A stretch of DNA of 64,000 nucleotides, taken from contig NZ_BMOU01000003.1 in the NCBI RefSeq assembly GCF_014647235.1, forward strand, positions 426,457 to 490,456, in the 5' to 3' direction. The notes under the pieces are model-generated. The model did no database searches. It had not been told where the DNA came from and was given only the letters and a program-made list of their open reading frames with translations. Made by a program: the position numbers and the translations under genes. Of the stretch, positions 8,660-17,907 are shown one piece after another. Source of the stretch: Haloarcula pellucida. GTDB lineage: Archaea; Halobacteriota; Halobacteria; Halobacteriales; Haloarculaceae. Position 1 is the first letter of the stretch, and every line of letters begins with the position of its first letter.

Positions 8660-9443
8660 TCAGGCCGATTCCACCGGGGAAGCCCAGTCGACTGCGTTCC
8701 GAAGTATCTGTCTGACCTCGTCGTGATGGTAGATGGGATACTCCTCGTCGCCAGGTCGGAAATAGAAGATCTTCCCCGCGCCATGGCGGAAGCAGACGCC
8801 GCTCCGGAACACGTCACCACCTTCGAACCAGCTCGTAAAGACGAGGCTGTCCGGTTCGGGAATGTCGAACGGTTCGCCGTACGTCGCCGCGTCGGGAATT
8901 TCGATGCACTCGTCTAATCCCCGCGCGATCGGGTGGCTCGGATCAACGGCCCAGAGGTACTCGCGACTCCCGTTGTTGTCCCACTTCGATTCGCCCGTCG
9001 TCCCGAGCAGTGACGAGAAGACGGGCGAGTCCTTGGCGGAGTGAAGAAGGATGATCCCCATCCCGTCGCGAACCCGTTCCTCGATACGATGCACCGTTTC
9101 GTCGGTAATCTCGTCGTGTGCCACGTGCTCCCACCAGATCAGGACATCGGTACGATCTATAGTAGCCATTGAAAATCAATGCACACCTGACCGCACGACG
9201 GCGGTGCGGTCAGTGTGTGAATCGTTTCAATTGTTACTATAGGAGAGGTCGTGGAACCCCCTGCTCTTCCTGCAGAAGCGTGGTCGTCGTCACTTCGTAG
9301 TCGGCCGTTTCGAAGATGCTCGCGATCGTCCCGTGGATCCCATCGGGATACCGTTCTGCGACGGATTCGTCCTCGCGCTCGTGCCTGTACTCGTTCCAAA
9401 CTGTCACCGTCGTCGGTGTCTCCGTTCCAGGTTCGAAGGTCAT
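8660..9443 (-). pseudogene. ThuA-like gene split by an 80-bp MITE
   Basis: ThuA-family protein (glutamine-amidotransferase-like fold). The N-terminal piece (9443-9241: TVTVWNEYRHE..., IHGTIASIFE) and the C-terminal piece (9159-8660: DRTDVLIWWEHVAHDEI, FYFRPGDEEYPIYHH) are separated by the element at 9160-9239. Removing the element and one TA joins the pieces in frame (LLDRTDV). The second fragment could be translated from an ATG supplied by the element, but it would lack the first strand of the fold, so function is unlikely. It lies downstream of the dehydroquinate-synthase-like gene on the same strand. Confidence 0.85.
9160..9239. mobile_element. 80-bp palindromic MITE-like element, copy 1
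   Basis: Ends TAGTAGCC and GTTACTA, interior stem GACCGCAC/GTGCGGTC, flanked by TA on both sides within C-TA...TA-G. It nearly folds back on itself along its whole length and has no coding capacity. Three more 80-bp copies are at 45259, 48413 and 57157. It interrupts the ThuA-like gene. Confidence 0.92.
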
Positions 9444-9450
9444 GGTCGGC

Positions 9451-10593
9451 TCAGATGGTGTTTTCAGCGTGGCTGTTCGGGTCGTCGATATCCCGCCGTT
9501 CTACGCCAGCAGTGGGCCGGTCCAACACTGGCTGTGGTTCGTCCGTCGCGTAGCCGAGCACTTGATCTCCTTCCTCGAGATGCGGTACCGAGACTGACTC
9601 GCCACTCTGTCGCAGCAACCGGACGTGACTGTGGTCCTGGACGATCGCCGCGACCGTCCGGGTTTCGCACGTGGCGATGAGCTGCGTCAGCGGGCGCTTC
9701 TCCAATAGAATCCTGCCGACGGTGACCTCCCGGATCGAGCCGTCCACGTTGAGACACGCCACGGTGTCGCCCATCCCCAGGTCTGCCAGGTAGTTCCAGC
9801 TCGCTTCGTCCGTCCAGACGTACGAGTGGATGGCGCCAGCGTTGACACGAAAGGGGCGGGGGGACGCTTCCGGGGGCGCTCTTGCCTCCGCATTCACGAA
9901 CAGTCCGCCAGCGTTCGTCGATCCGACGATCATCCCCTCCGCTTTGCCCATCAGTGTCGTCGTGTCGATACAGCACCGGATGCCGGTCCCGAGCTGTTCG
10001 ATCGTCTCGATCTCGAAGGCCTTGAGTGGGATCGCAGTGTCGGACGGTTCTTTGGTGATGTTCACGTACTCCGAGAACGCCGCTGTCTCCGGAGACGAAA
10101 TCATGACACCGCCGGAGGAGCCATTCATCGTGTTGACGACGGACTCCGCCTCCGACGGGGATCGAACGCCACTGATAACGGACAGTTCCGTCTCTCCGAC
10201 TGTCTCGAGCAGTGATTCGAACCGCTCTACCTGAGACGCGTCGGGCACCACGAGATACCGGGCCTGGTCCGGGATCTGCTCGACGAACATCTCGGGGGAC
10301 GCACTCGAGACGGCGTCCTGATCGAGTCGATAGGCGATCGAACAGCCGTGGCTCAGTGCAGTGCCTATCTGGCCCTCGTCGGAGACGATCGCGATATCCG
10401 CCGCGTCGAGACAGTCAGGGCGGTCGGAGTCGTACGGGACGACTCGAGAGATGCTTGCAGGCAGTTCGTACGTGTCGACGGTATCGGCGGACAACACGAT
10501 AGCGTCAAACGAGAGATCGAACGCTTCGTAAAGCTCGAACTGACTGGTTTCGTCCACGACAGTCGAGTCGAGCCAGCACTGTTTCGCTGGCAT
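9451..10593 (-). CDS. 3-dehydroquinate synthase II paralogue
   Basis: About 380 residues resembling the archaeal NAD-dependent 3-dehydroquinate synthase II (AroB') family. The C-terminal half is clear (IRCCIDTTTLMGKAEGMIVG, RPFRVNAGAIHSYV, GRILLEKRPL); the N-terminal half is divergent and lacks the usual opening. Family members make dehydroquinate from a C7 amino sugar acid, or aminohydroxybenzoate in some pathways, so an aromatic or quinone head-group role is possible. The ATG at 10593 is chosen over a TTG at 10605 because a TATA-like element lies about 30 bp upstream. It is divergent from nuoB; no partner ADH-synthase is adjacent. Confidence 0.82.
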   Translation of the reverse strand: MPAKQCWLDSTVVDETSQFELYEAFDLSFDAIVLSADTVDTYELPASISRVVPYDSDRPDCLDAADIAIVSDEGQIGTALSHGCSIAYRLDQDAVSSASPEMFVEQIPDQARYLVVPDASQVERFESLLETVGETELSVISGVRSPSEAESVVNTMNGSSGGVMISSPETAAFSEYVNITKEPSDTAIPLKAFEIETIEQLGTGIRCCIDTTTLMGKAEGMIVGSTNAGGLFVNAEARAPPEASPRPFRVNAGAIHSYVWTDEASWNYLADLGMGDTVACLNVDGSIREVTVGRILLEKRPLTQLIATCETRTVAAIVQDHSHVRLLRQSGESVSVPHLEEGDQVLGYATDEPQPVLDRPTAGVERRDIDDPNSHAENTI

Positions 10594-11005
10594 GATGTGC
10601 AACAATTATCGATAGATCAACTAAATATAAATAAACAACTTTGGAATATTACAAGCATGAGGGGGAAACACCCTATCGACCCACCCGTTATGTCTTTTCT
10701 CGGCGGAATCGCCTTTCAAACGTACGCGTGAGACTAGTGTATAGACGATGTCCGAATCGAGGACGAGTAGAGACGGACCCTCGTGACCGGGCCACGGCTC
10801 TACGGAGAGAGCAGCGTCCCAGTGTGTCGCTGGTTCCCTCCGAGTGCGGATGGAACCGCAACGGCCGGCAATAGCCATCCGGGGGTCGTCTCAACGGCGA
10901 AGACGCCGTGGCGGTGATCACTCGACGGCCCCACTTAGACAGCGGTAGCGGACTTGTTTTATAATGCACCAATCTGGCATTAATAACACAGGGCAACAGT
11001 TAGAT

Positions 11006-11013
11006 ATTTAAAT
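11006..11013 (+). promoter_or_regulatory. TATA box of the nuoB-nuoCD operon
   Basis: TTTAAATA centred about 27 bp before the nuoB ATG at 11036, giving a leaderless transcript. The rest of the 442-bp divergent gap (10594-11035) holds the opposite promoter (minus-strand TATA near 10620-10632) and nothing else recognised. Confidence 0.6.
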
Positions 11014-11035
11014 AACTCTGTCGAAAAGACAAACA

Positions 11036-11713
11036 ATGTCGACAGGTAGTACTAACCACTCACGGGACGAGTATTCTAGAGAACGAGACGATAATGCCAG
11101 GTTCAACTCTAAACTGGTAGAGGTACTCGGCTCCACACCGTTCATAGCGACCAAACTGGATACGTTCATGGACTGGGCCCGGTCCTCCTCGATGTTTATG
11201 TTCCAGTTCGGAATCGCTTGCTGCACCATCGAGATGATGGGAGGCCTCGCTGTTAAGCACGACATCGACCGGTTTGGGGCCGGTGTTCCCCGCTCCTCAC
11301 CACGGCAAGCAGATTTACTGGTCGTTCCGGGCACCATCGTCTCGAAGTTCGCCCCTCGGATGCGGCGGCTCTACGACCAGATGCCCGAGCCGAAGTTCGT
11401 CGTCAGTATGGGTTCGTGTACCATTTCGGGCGGCCCCTTCCAGGAGGGGTACAACGTCGTCCGGGGAGCGGAGGAGATCATCCCCGTGGACATCCACGTC
11501 CCGGGGTGTCCCCCCCGTCCCGAGGCGCTTCTCTACGGGGTCGCCAAGCTTCAGGAACGGACCGCCAACGGCGAGTCATCGCCGGTGACGGCCAAACCGT
11601 ACGAACTCGAACGGTTCGGCGACCTCGAACAGGACGAACTCGTACAGCACCTCGCGGACGAGATCGACGAGGATGACCTCGTCATGCGGTACAACTGGAG
11701 TGAGTCAGCATGA
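11036..11713 (+). CDS. nuoB: NADH-quinone oxidoreductase subunit B (NuoB) paralogue
   Basis: 225 residues. All four cysteine ligands of iron-sulfur cluster N2 are present (GIACCTIEMM, MGSCTISGG, VPGCPPRPE). This subunit passes electrons from N2 to quinone at the cytoplasmic foot of complex I. The sequence is very close to canonical haloarchaeal NuoB, with a divergent first 30 residues. It overlaps nuoCD by 4 nt. No nuoA or nuoH-N genes are nearby, so the product probably joins subunits encoded elsewhere or replaces the standard NuoB under some condition. Confidence 0.93.
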   Translation: MSTGSTNHSRDEYSRERDDNARFNSKLVEVLGSTPFIATKLDTFMDWARSSSMFMFQFGIACCTIEMMGGLAVKHDIDRFGAGVPRSSPRQADLLVVPGTIVSKFAPRMRRLYDQMPEPKFVVSMGSCTISGGPFQEGYNVVRGAEEIIPVDIHVPGCPPRPEALLYGVAKLQERTANGESSPVTAKPYELERFGDLEQDELVQHLADEIDEDDLVMRYNWSESA

Positions 11714-13386
11714 GCCTGGAGGTGCCTGAACCGAGTACATACGACGACGTCGGCGTGACCGAGGACGGACTCGATTACGACGCGCTCGAATCGCTGCTGG
11801 GTGAGGCGGTAACCGGTCGCGAATCTCACGCTACCACCGAGGCCTTCGTCGTCCGAGCGGACCGGGTCGCCGACGCGTTGTCGGTGCTGAAAGAGGAGGC
11901 TGGGTTCGACCACTGCTCGTGTGTGACGGCACAGCAGTACGAAGACCGCTACGAGAGCATCTATCATCTGAAGAAGTACGAGGACCCGACACAGGAGCTC
12001 GCTATCGTCGTTCCGACGAGTACCACGGATCCAGTAAGCCAGAGCGCTGAATCCGTTTACCGAACCGCGGACTGGCACGAGAGAGAGGCCTACGACCTCA
12101 TCGGCATTGAGTACGACGAGCATCCCGACCTGCGTCGGATCCTTCTGCCCGAGACGTGGCAGGGCCATCCGCTCAGCCTGGACTACAATCAGGACAAACC
12201 CCAGATCGTTACCCTCCGCGAGCACGAAAACGCACTCGAGGGAGACAGTCGCGGCGAGAGCGACACGATGTTTCTCAACATCGGCCCGAATCATCCCGCC
12301 ACACACGGCGTGCTCCATCTCAAAACGACGCTCGACGGCGAACAGGTCATCGACGTCGAATCCGATATCGGCTACCTCCACCGCTGTGAGGAGCAGATAT
12401 GTCAGCAGGGAACCTACCGGCACCAGATCATGCCGTATCCCGACCGGTGGGACTACGGGTCGGCGGGCATCCTGAACGAGTGGGCCTACGCGCGTACGGT
12501 CGAAGACCTCGTCGGCCTCGACGTACCCAAGTACGCACAGGTCATCCGCACGATGGGCGCAGAACTCTGTCGGATCGCCGCACACCTCCTCGCACTGGGG
12601 ACGTTCGGTCTCGACCTCATCGGCGAATTTACCGCCGTGTTCCAGTATGCGTTTAGCGACCGTGAGACGGTGCTGGATATTCTGGAGGATCTCACTGGGC
12701 AGCGGTTGATGTTCAACTATCTTCGACTCGGTGGTGTGGCGTGGGACCTCCCCGAACCGAGAGAGGAGTTCTTCGAGAAAATAGAGCACTTCCTCAACGA
12801 ACTGCCACACAAACTCGAGGAGTACCACGACCTCGTCACCGGAAACGAGATCCTTCAGATCCGGTGTATCGACGTCGGCAATCTCGATCCGGCGGTCGCG
12901 AAGAGCTACGGCTGTACGGGCCCGGTCGCCCGCGGGTCGGGTATCGACTACGACCTTCGGCGTGACGACCCCTATGGATACTACGACCAACTCGACTGGA
13001 ACGTCGTGACAGACGACGGGTGTGATAACTACTCACGCGTCCTCGTGCGCCTCCGTGAGGTCGAAGAGTCAGCGAAGATCATCGCCCAGTGCGTCGACCT
13101 CCTCAGGGATTGGCCCGAAGACGACCGCGAAATCCAGAGCAACGTTCCGCGGACGATCAAACCAGAGAGCGACCGCGAGATCTACCGCGCAGTCGAGGGT
13201 GCGAAGGGGGAACTCGGTATCTATATCCGTACCAACGGCACCGACAAGCCCGCGCGGTTCAAGATCCGAAGCCCCTGCTTCTCGAACCTCCACGCGCTTC
13301 CCGAAATGGTCGAAGACGCTCACGTCCCCGACCTGATTGCGACTCTCGGGAGTCTCGACGTGATCCTCGGCGAAGTCGACCGGTAA
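11710..13386 (+). CDS. nuoCD: NADH-quinone oxidoreductase subunit C/D fusion (NuoCD) paralogue
   Basis: 558 residues: an N-terminal NuoC-like domain (about 1-185, with WHEREAYDLIGIEY and HPDLRRILLPE) fused to NuoD (about 200-558). NuoD keeps GPNHPATHGV, the loop whose histidine contacts the quinone head, IGYLHRCEEQ and the C-terminal DVILGEVDR. The ATG overlaps the nuoB stop (ATGA). NuoB and NuoD together form the quinone pocket, and here only these two are duplicated, within a cluster of possible quinone-tailoring enzymes. Confidence 0.94.
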   Translation: MSLEVPEPSTYDDVGVTEDGLDYDALESLLGEAVTGRESHATTEAFVVRADRVADALSVLKEEAGFDHCSCVTAQQYEDRYESIYHLKKYEDPTQELAIVVPTSTTDPVSQSAESVYRTADWHEREAYDLIGIEYDEHPDLRRILLPETWQGHPLSLDYNQDKPQIVTLREHENALEGDSRGESDTMFLNIGPNHPATHGVLHLKTTLDGEQVIDVESDIGYLHRCEEQICQQGTYRHQIMPYPDRWDYGSAGILNEWAYARTVEDLVGLDVPKYAQVIRTMGAELCRIAAHLLALGTFGLDLIGEFTAVFQYAFSDRETVLDILEDLTGQRLMFNYLRLGGVAWDLPEPREEFFEKIEHFLNELPHKLEEYHDLVTGNEILQIRCIDVGNLDPAVAKSYGCTGPVARGSGIDYDLRRDDPYGYYDQLDWNVVTDDGCDNYSRVLVRLREVEESAKIIAQCVDLLRDWPEDDREIQSNVPRTIKPESDREIYRAVEGAKGELGIYIRTNGTDKPARFKIRSPCFSNLHALPEMVEDAHVPDLIATLGSLDVILGEVDR

Positions 13387-13416
13387 GTTCCGTGGGAACT
13401 GACGTGTTCCGGCCTC

Positions 13417-14052
13417 CTACGGCGCTGGCTTTCGAAAGCGGGCGAAGTAACTGATCCGTCTCCCCACCCGCCGTTCGAATCGAAAGCCGACCGATTCACA
13501 TCGGTCACGGAGCGTGCCGAACCGGACCATATCCGGATCCGCGATCGATTCGCCCACGACGAGCCGCCCGCCCGGTCGAAGGACACGGTACAGTTCTTCG
13601 AGCGCCTGCTCCTGGTCCGGGTCCGGGATCTCACCGATCGTCGACACCATATACGCAGCGTCGAAATTCTCGTCCGGATACGGTGGCTCCTGTGCGTCCG
13701 CATGGGTCACAGTGATTCCGTCGACACCCTGCTCTCGGGCTCGCTCTACCGTGTGATCGAGCATTGGCTCTTGCACATCGAGGACGTGTAACGAGCCGTC
13801 CTGATCGAGTTCTCTCGCGACGGGGAGGCTGTAGCGGCCTGTTCCAGGGCCGACTTCGAGGATGTGTTCGCTGGATTCCGGGGCAAGCACCTCCTGTAAC
13901 TGTGATCGTTTCAGGAGACGTGGCAGGTCGAGCACGTGCCGCTGTTCATACGGGAGCGGGGCTGGATCGTTTCGCTTCTTGAGTACGAATGCAACCGCGC
14001 TCCCGATAGCGAGAGCAACACCAGTGACGAGAAGTTTCGATCGCCGTCTCAT
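13417..14052 (-). CDS. Membrane-anchored class I SAM-dependent methyltransferase
   Basis: 211 residues: a single N-terminal membrane helix (KLLVTGVALAIGSAVAFVL) followed by a UbiE-like Rossmann methyltransferase with motif I EVGPGTGRYS, acidic motif VLDVQEP, and the post-motif segment LYRVLRPGGRL. The anchor fits a lipid-soluble substrate such as a quinone. It is convergent with nuoCD (30-bp gap) and on the same strand as the VTE3-like enzyme at 14182. Substrate inferred only. Confidence 0.82.
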   Translation of the reverse strand: MRRRSKLLVTGVALAIGSAVAFVLKKRNDPAPLPYEQRHVLDLPRLLKRSQLQEVLAPESSEHILEVGPGTGRYSLPVARELDQDGSLHVLDVQEPMLDHTVERAREQGVDGITVTHADAQEPPYPDENFDAAYMVSTIGEIPDPDQEQALEELYRVLRPGGRLVVGESIADPDMVRFGTLRDRCESVGFRFERRVGRRISYFARFRKPAP

Positions 14053-14181
14053 TTGTTTCTCAAAGCAACTTATCGTATTTTAAACTGATAAATCTACTGG
14101 ACGGATCCCCACTCTAGGCACGAACGGGACGCACTGCCGAGTCGATCTGAGAGCGGGTCGCGGCTGTGGGACGAGGGTCTA

Positions 14182-14799
14182 TCAGTCTGGGTATGCGAGC
14201 GTCGTTAGCGCAATCTCGGGGCTGTACGACGGTCCCATGTGGTGATGCTCGAACGATGCGAAGCCTGCGTCATCGAACATCCGGTCTACCTCCTGCTCGT
14301 CATAGAACAGCATGATCGCGTCGGCGAGCTTCTGGAAGATGAACGACTCGGGATAGTTCGGACCAACGATGAGTACAGCCCCAGTCGGTTTCACGACCCG
14401 GCGACACTCCCTGAGCGCGGTGACAGGGTTCGGCCAGTACTCGATCGAACCGGACGACCAGACCAGATCGAACGAGTCATCCGCGAACGGGAGCCGTTCG
14501 GCGTCCCCCCGGTAGAACTGAACGGGGCCGTCTGTGCCGAACTTCTCCCTGGCCTTCTCCAACTGGTGGGCGCTCTGATCCAGCCCATGGACGTCTTCTG
14601 TGTGCCGGAGCAGTTCCTCAGTCGCAAAGCCCGTACCACAGCCGACGTCCAGAACGCAGTCGTCCGGTTCTATCTCCACCAAATCGACTGCCTCCCCGCG
14701 CATCTCCTCGGTCCAAAACAGCGTGTTGACCGTGTCGTACACCTTCGAGAGATACTTATAGAACAACCGCGCCCGTGCCTTATTTTCGAGTATTCCCAT
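14182..14799 (-). CDS. VTE3-like prenylquinone methyltransferase
   Basis: 205 residues. Beyond the SAM motif (LDVGCGTGFATEELL) it shares the pattern of plant and cyanobacterial 2-methyl-6-phytyl/solanesyl-benzoquinone methyltransferase: FWTEEMR near the N-terminus, LDQSAHQLEKAREKF, GDAERLPF, SGSIEYWPNP, a GPNYPE segment and a C-terminal DDAGF/MGPSY region. It should methylate a prenylated quinone ring in or at the membrane. Haloarchaea make (methyl)menaquinones, so the native acceptor may be a naphthoquinone. It is divergent from the membrane protein at 15021. Confidence 0.8.
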   Translation of the reverse strand: MGILENKARARLFYKYLSKVYDTVNTLFWTEEMRGEAVDLVEIEPDDCVLDVGCGTGFATEELLRHTEDVHGLDQSAHQLEKAREKFGTDGPVQFYRGDAERLPFADDSFDLVWSSGSIEYWPNPVTALRECRRVVKPTGAVLIVGPNYPESFIFQKLADAIMLFYDEQEVDRMFDDAGFASFEHHHMGPSYSPEIALTTLAYPD

Positions 14800-15020
14800 T
14801 AGTTTAAGCTAATTCTTCAGGAGTATAAAACTACTGAGCGATCGGCGAACGATCCAGTCCCCAGTACGGAAACGACGCTGCTGTCACGCAGTTTCCCGTC
14901 TGGCTACGCAGATGAACGACCGATACACACGCGGGCTTTTCGGAGGCCGTCGAGCACCGATCCGGACTGTTGGAATATACCGACACAACATTCAATAGCA
15001 GTCGCTCGTTCGGTTCTTTT

Positions 15021-15779
15021 ATGTCAACCACATCATTGTATGAAAGTATTTTTGGATCGGATAGAAGTGCCCTGTACAGCGTCTACAAATCCATCATAAA
15101 CCCATACGTCACGTACACGTTGTACCCGATGTCCTCGATGACGCTCGGGTTCCTCATCGCGTCACTGCACCACGGCTGGGACTGGACGATCTGGGTGGTG
15201 GCGATGGCACATATGTGGTTCTACGACGAGGGGGTGAAGTCCGTCGACCTCTCGGCAGACGACATCAATCTCGACGTCAACTCGGACATACAGTTCGCCA
15301 TCGGGGCACTGATGATACTGATCGGTTTCAGTTTGGCAGTCGTACTCGCCTCCTGGACGACCATCTGGTACGTTCCGTTCGTGCTATTCCTGACTTCGTT
15401 GGGACTTGCATACAACCTCGAGTGGTTCGGCGGCGTCTTCCACGACCGGCAGTACGTCACTGGGTGGGGTAATCTGGCGTTTTGTCTGGGATGGGCGCCG
15501 GCAGTGTGTGGCTACATGCTCCTCGCCCAGAACGTGAGCCTGGGGATCGTCGTGTTCGCTATCGGTCCCATGCTCGTGAAGGGAACGATGGGGTGGATCG
15601 AGGAAGACATGAAAGACACGCTCTACGAGATGAAGGGGATCAAATACGACCGAGCGACGCCGACGGACGTCGACCGGATGAAGCGACGCTCGCTCAACAG
15701 CCAGGTGCTCAACATCGCTTCCTTCGTCTTCATGGCAATCGGCCTCATGATCGAACTCGACCACGTCGCGGTCGCATAA
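15021..15779 (+). CDS. Polytopic membrane protein, possible UbiA-like prenyltransferase
   Basis: 252 residues from the ATG at 15021 (an in-frame ATG at 14970 would add 17). About seven hydrophobic segments. The acidic loop FYDEGVKSVDLSADD after helix 2 is placed like the first Asp-rich motif of UbiA enzymes, and GWGNLAFCLGWAPAV resembles the GE/GW region of that family, but the classical NDxxDxxxD is absent. If UbiA-like it would attach a prenyl chain to an aromatic ring, which fits its position between a VTE3-like methyltransferase and a P450. This is a weak resemblance; an unrelated membrane protein is equally possible. Confidence 0.6.
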   Translation: MSTTSLYESIFGSDRSALYSVYKSIINPYVTYTLYPMSSMTLGFLIASLHHGWDWTIWVVAMAHMWFYDEGVKSVDLSADDINLDVNSDIQFAIGALMILIGFSLAVVLASWTTIWYVPFVLFLTSLGLAYNLEWFGGVFHDRQYVTGWGNLAFCLGWAPAVCGYMLLAQNVSLGIVVFAIGPMLVKGTMGWIEEDMKDTLYEMKGIKYDRATPTDVDRMKRRSLNSQVLNIASFVFMAIGLMIELDHVAVA

Positions 15780-15835
15780 GTCCCCGGACGTGATCGACGA
15801 GACAGATCCACGACAGCCACCACCTGACATCTCCA

Positions 15836-17143
15836 ATGAGCCAGACACCGTCTCGTCTCGATGGCGTTCCGATTCTCGGAAACGCACATCAGGCGATCAA
15901 CCCGCTGGACTTCGTAGAGCAGTGTCGAGACCACCCGTCACCAGTCGTGCGTGCACACGCTGGACCGAAGACGCTGTACGTCGTCGTCCAGCCACGACTC
16001 GTCAGGGACGTCCTCAACTCACGTGACGGCCGCTACCGAAAGCCAGAGCACATTCGCTACGGGATCGACAACTTCGGCGGCGAAATCGACCCGTCGGTGG
16101 TGTCACAGACCCGTTCTGCGTGGGAGCCTGTCATGTCGAGCGACGGCGTCCAGGCGTATGCAAAGACGCTGACGGGGCTCGTCGACGAGTTTCTCTCCGG
16201 ATGGGACACCGGAACCGTCCGAAACGTCCACGAGGAGTTTCGGGAGCTGTGCCTTCGGCTCGCGTGTGAGCTCTTTCTCGACGTAGAGAGTCCACTCACC
16301 GGCCCACAGTATTCGGAGATGGTGGACGGGTTTAGCCAACGGTTCTCGCCGAAGAACGTGGCGATCGACGAGGTACTGCCCGACTGGGTCCCGAGGCTGT
16401 CACAGCGTGAGCATCGCACGTCCCGTGCCCATCTGAAGACGTTTCTCGACGGTCTCCCCACTGACCCAGAATCGACGAACGGAATGCTCCTCTCGTCGCT
16501 CCTCGACGCGTCGGCGGACCCGGACTCGAAAATCAGCGAGTCCCTGGCCCGTAACGAGGTTGGCGTACTGTTGATCGGTGCGATGGAGCCGTTCGCTGTT
16601 GGTCTCGCCATCGCCTGTCATCAGATGGCCGTCCGTCCAGACGTTCAGGCGGAGATGCACTGGGAATCCCGGGAGGTCGTGGAGGGCACGACGGCTTCGC
16701 TCGGCGACATCCGGGAGTTACAGTACACCGAGCAGGTGTTCCGAGAGACACTGCGGCTTCACCCCCCGTTGTACACGATGTTCCGGGAGACGGCTGCTGC
16801 CGTTTCACTGGGGCCGTACGACCTCGAGTCTGGTGCGCAGGTGTGGCTCCCCCAGTGGGCGATCCATAGAGACGCCAGTCATTTCGACGACCCCGAGACG
16901 TATGACCCTACTCGCTGGGCTGGTGAGAACGACCACAGTCCGTTCGCGTACTTCCCGTTCGGTGGTGGTCCGCGACACTGTCCGGCCCGACGGTTGTCAC
17001 TCATGCTCGCCAAACTCGTGTTGGCGACGATAGCGCTCCGGTACGAGGTTACCCCGGCGACTACCGAGACCCTAGCGGTCCGTCCAGAACTCGCCCTTCG
17101 GCCGACGAGTGGTGTCGATCTAGTCTTCTCCGGCCGCGAATGA
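15836..17143 (+). CDS. Cytochrome P450 with atypical I-helix
   Basis: 435 residues. The K-helix ETLR is followed by HPP, the PERF-like region is DPTRW, and the heme loop FPFGGGPRHCPARR supplies the cysteine thiolate. The I-helix segment reads LLIGAMEPFAVG: the acidic residue is kept but the usual threonine of the acid-alcohol pair is proline, suggesting altered oxygen activation. It starts 56 bp after the membrane protein and shares its orientation, so they probably form an operon. Likely a hydroxylase or other oxidase of a hydrophobic substrate; the redox partner is not encoded here. Confidence 0.92.
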   Translation: MSQTPSRLDGVPILGNAHQAINPLDFVEQCRDHPSPVVRAHAGPKTLYVVVQPRLVRDVLNSRDGRYRKPEHIRYGIDNFGGEIDPSVVSQTRSAWEPVMSSDGVQAYAKTLTGLVDEFLSGWDTGTVRNVHEEFRELCLRLACELFLDVESPLTGPQYSEMVDGFSQRFSPKNVAIDEVLPDWVPRLSQREHRTSRAHLKTFLDGLPTDPESTNGMLLSSLLDASADPDSKISESLARNEVGVLLIGAMEPFAVGLAIACHQMAVRPDVQAEMHWESREVVEGTTASLGDIRELQYTEQVFRETLRLHPPLYTMFRETAAAVSLGPYDLESGAQVWLPQWAIHRDASHFDDPETYDPTRWAGENDHSPFAYFPFGGGPRHCPARRLSLMLAKLVLATIALRYEVTPATTETLAVRPELALRPTSGVDLVFSGRE

Positions 17144-17394
17144 ACCCGTTCCGTGCTGAAACCGTCGATCCTGTCCCCGACGCGGGCAGACGCCGACTGG
17201 CTGCTGAACGTGCGTGTCGGAACCACAGGAGCGACCGTACTGCTCACACTAGACAGATTCAGCTAGCCGTGTGAGGTGTCATCGTGACCGTATTTTTCGG
17301 TTGGAACACGAGAGCCGCAGAGAGAGATCGGTGAACTCACGTTTCCTGTTCCGACTGTTGATCTGGCCTCAGTCCCACAGAGCGAGGAGCCCTC

Positions 17395-17890
17395 AAAAGG
17401 GTCGCGTCATCGGATGAGTGTCTCGAAGATGGTGTCGTCGACCTGTGTGCCGCATACGGGGCAAAAGACGCCGGCGACGCACGACAGTCTCTCGACCTGC
17501 TGATGACGACAGGCGACCTGGCCCGAGAGCAGGATACCGACGGTATCTCCGAGAACCTGATCCGGGACAAGAGAAGTGCTGGAACGCGGCCGAATTCACG
17601 AGGGTAGTACTGGTCTCACCCAACACGGCCGTCTAGTCCTGTATGCATTACTCACCCTCGAGCGGCAGGACGAAACGCCGGTCCAGTCGAGAGACGTTCG
17701 ATCTCGATACACCAACGTCGCTGAACAAACCGGTGTCGACCCGCTCGTCACCCCTGATAGCCGGGGCGTCGGAGTCTACCAGAACCTCGTTCGCCAGCAC
17801 ACCCACATCGACTTCGCCGAGTGGGACGAGTTCCTAGAGCTGGCGCTGACTACGAGGTGTGGCTATCCTGAGACCGACCGTCGCTTCCAA
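17395..17890 (+). pseudogene. Orc1/Cdc6 C-terminal relic
   Basis: Two adjacent frames carry Orc1/Cdc6 sequence: CAAYGAKDAGDARQSLDLLM with GDLAREQDTDGISENLIRD (lid of the AAA+ domain), then after a frameshift near 17575 GLTQHGRLVLYALLTLERQ and RSRYTNVAEQTGVDPLVT (winged helix). The ATPase part is missing. It is a relic of a replication initiator, perhaps from a lost plasmid or secondary origin. Confidence 0.8.
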
Positions 17891-17907
17891 ACGTGTCGTC
17901 TGTGGCG

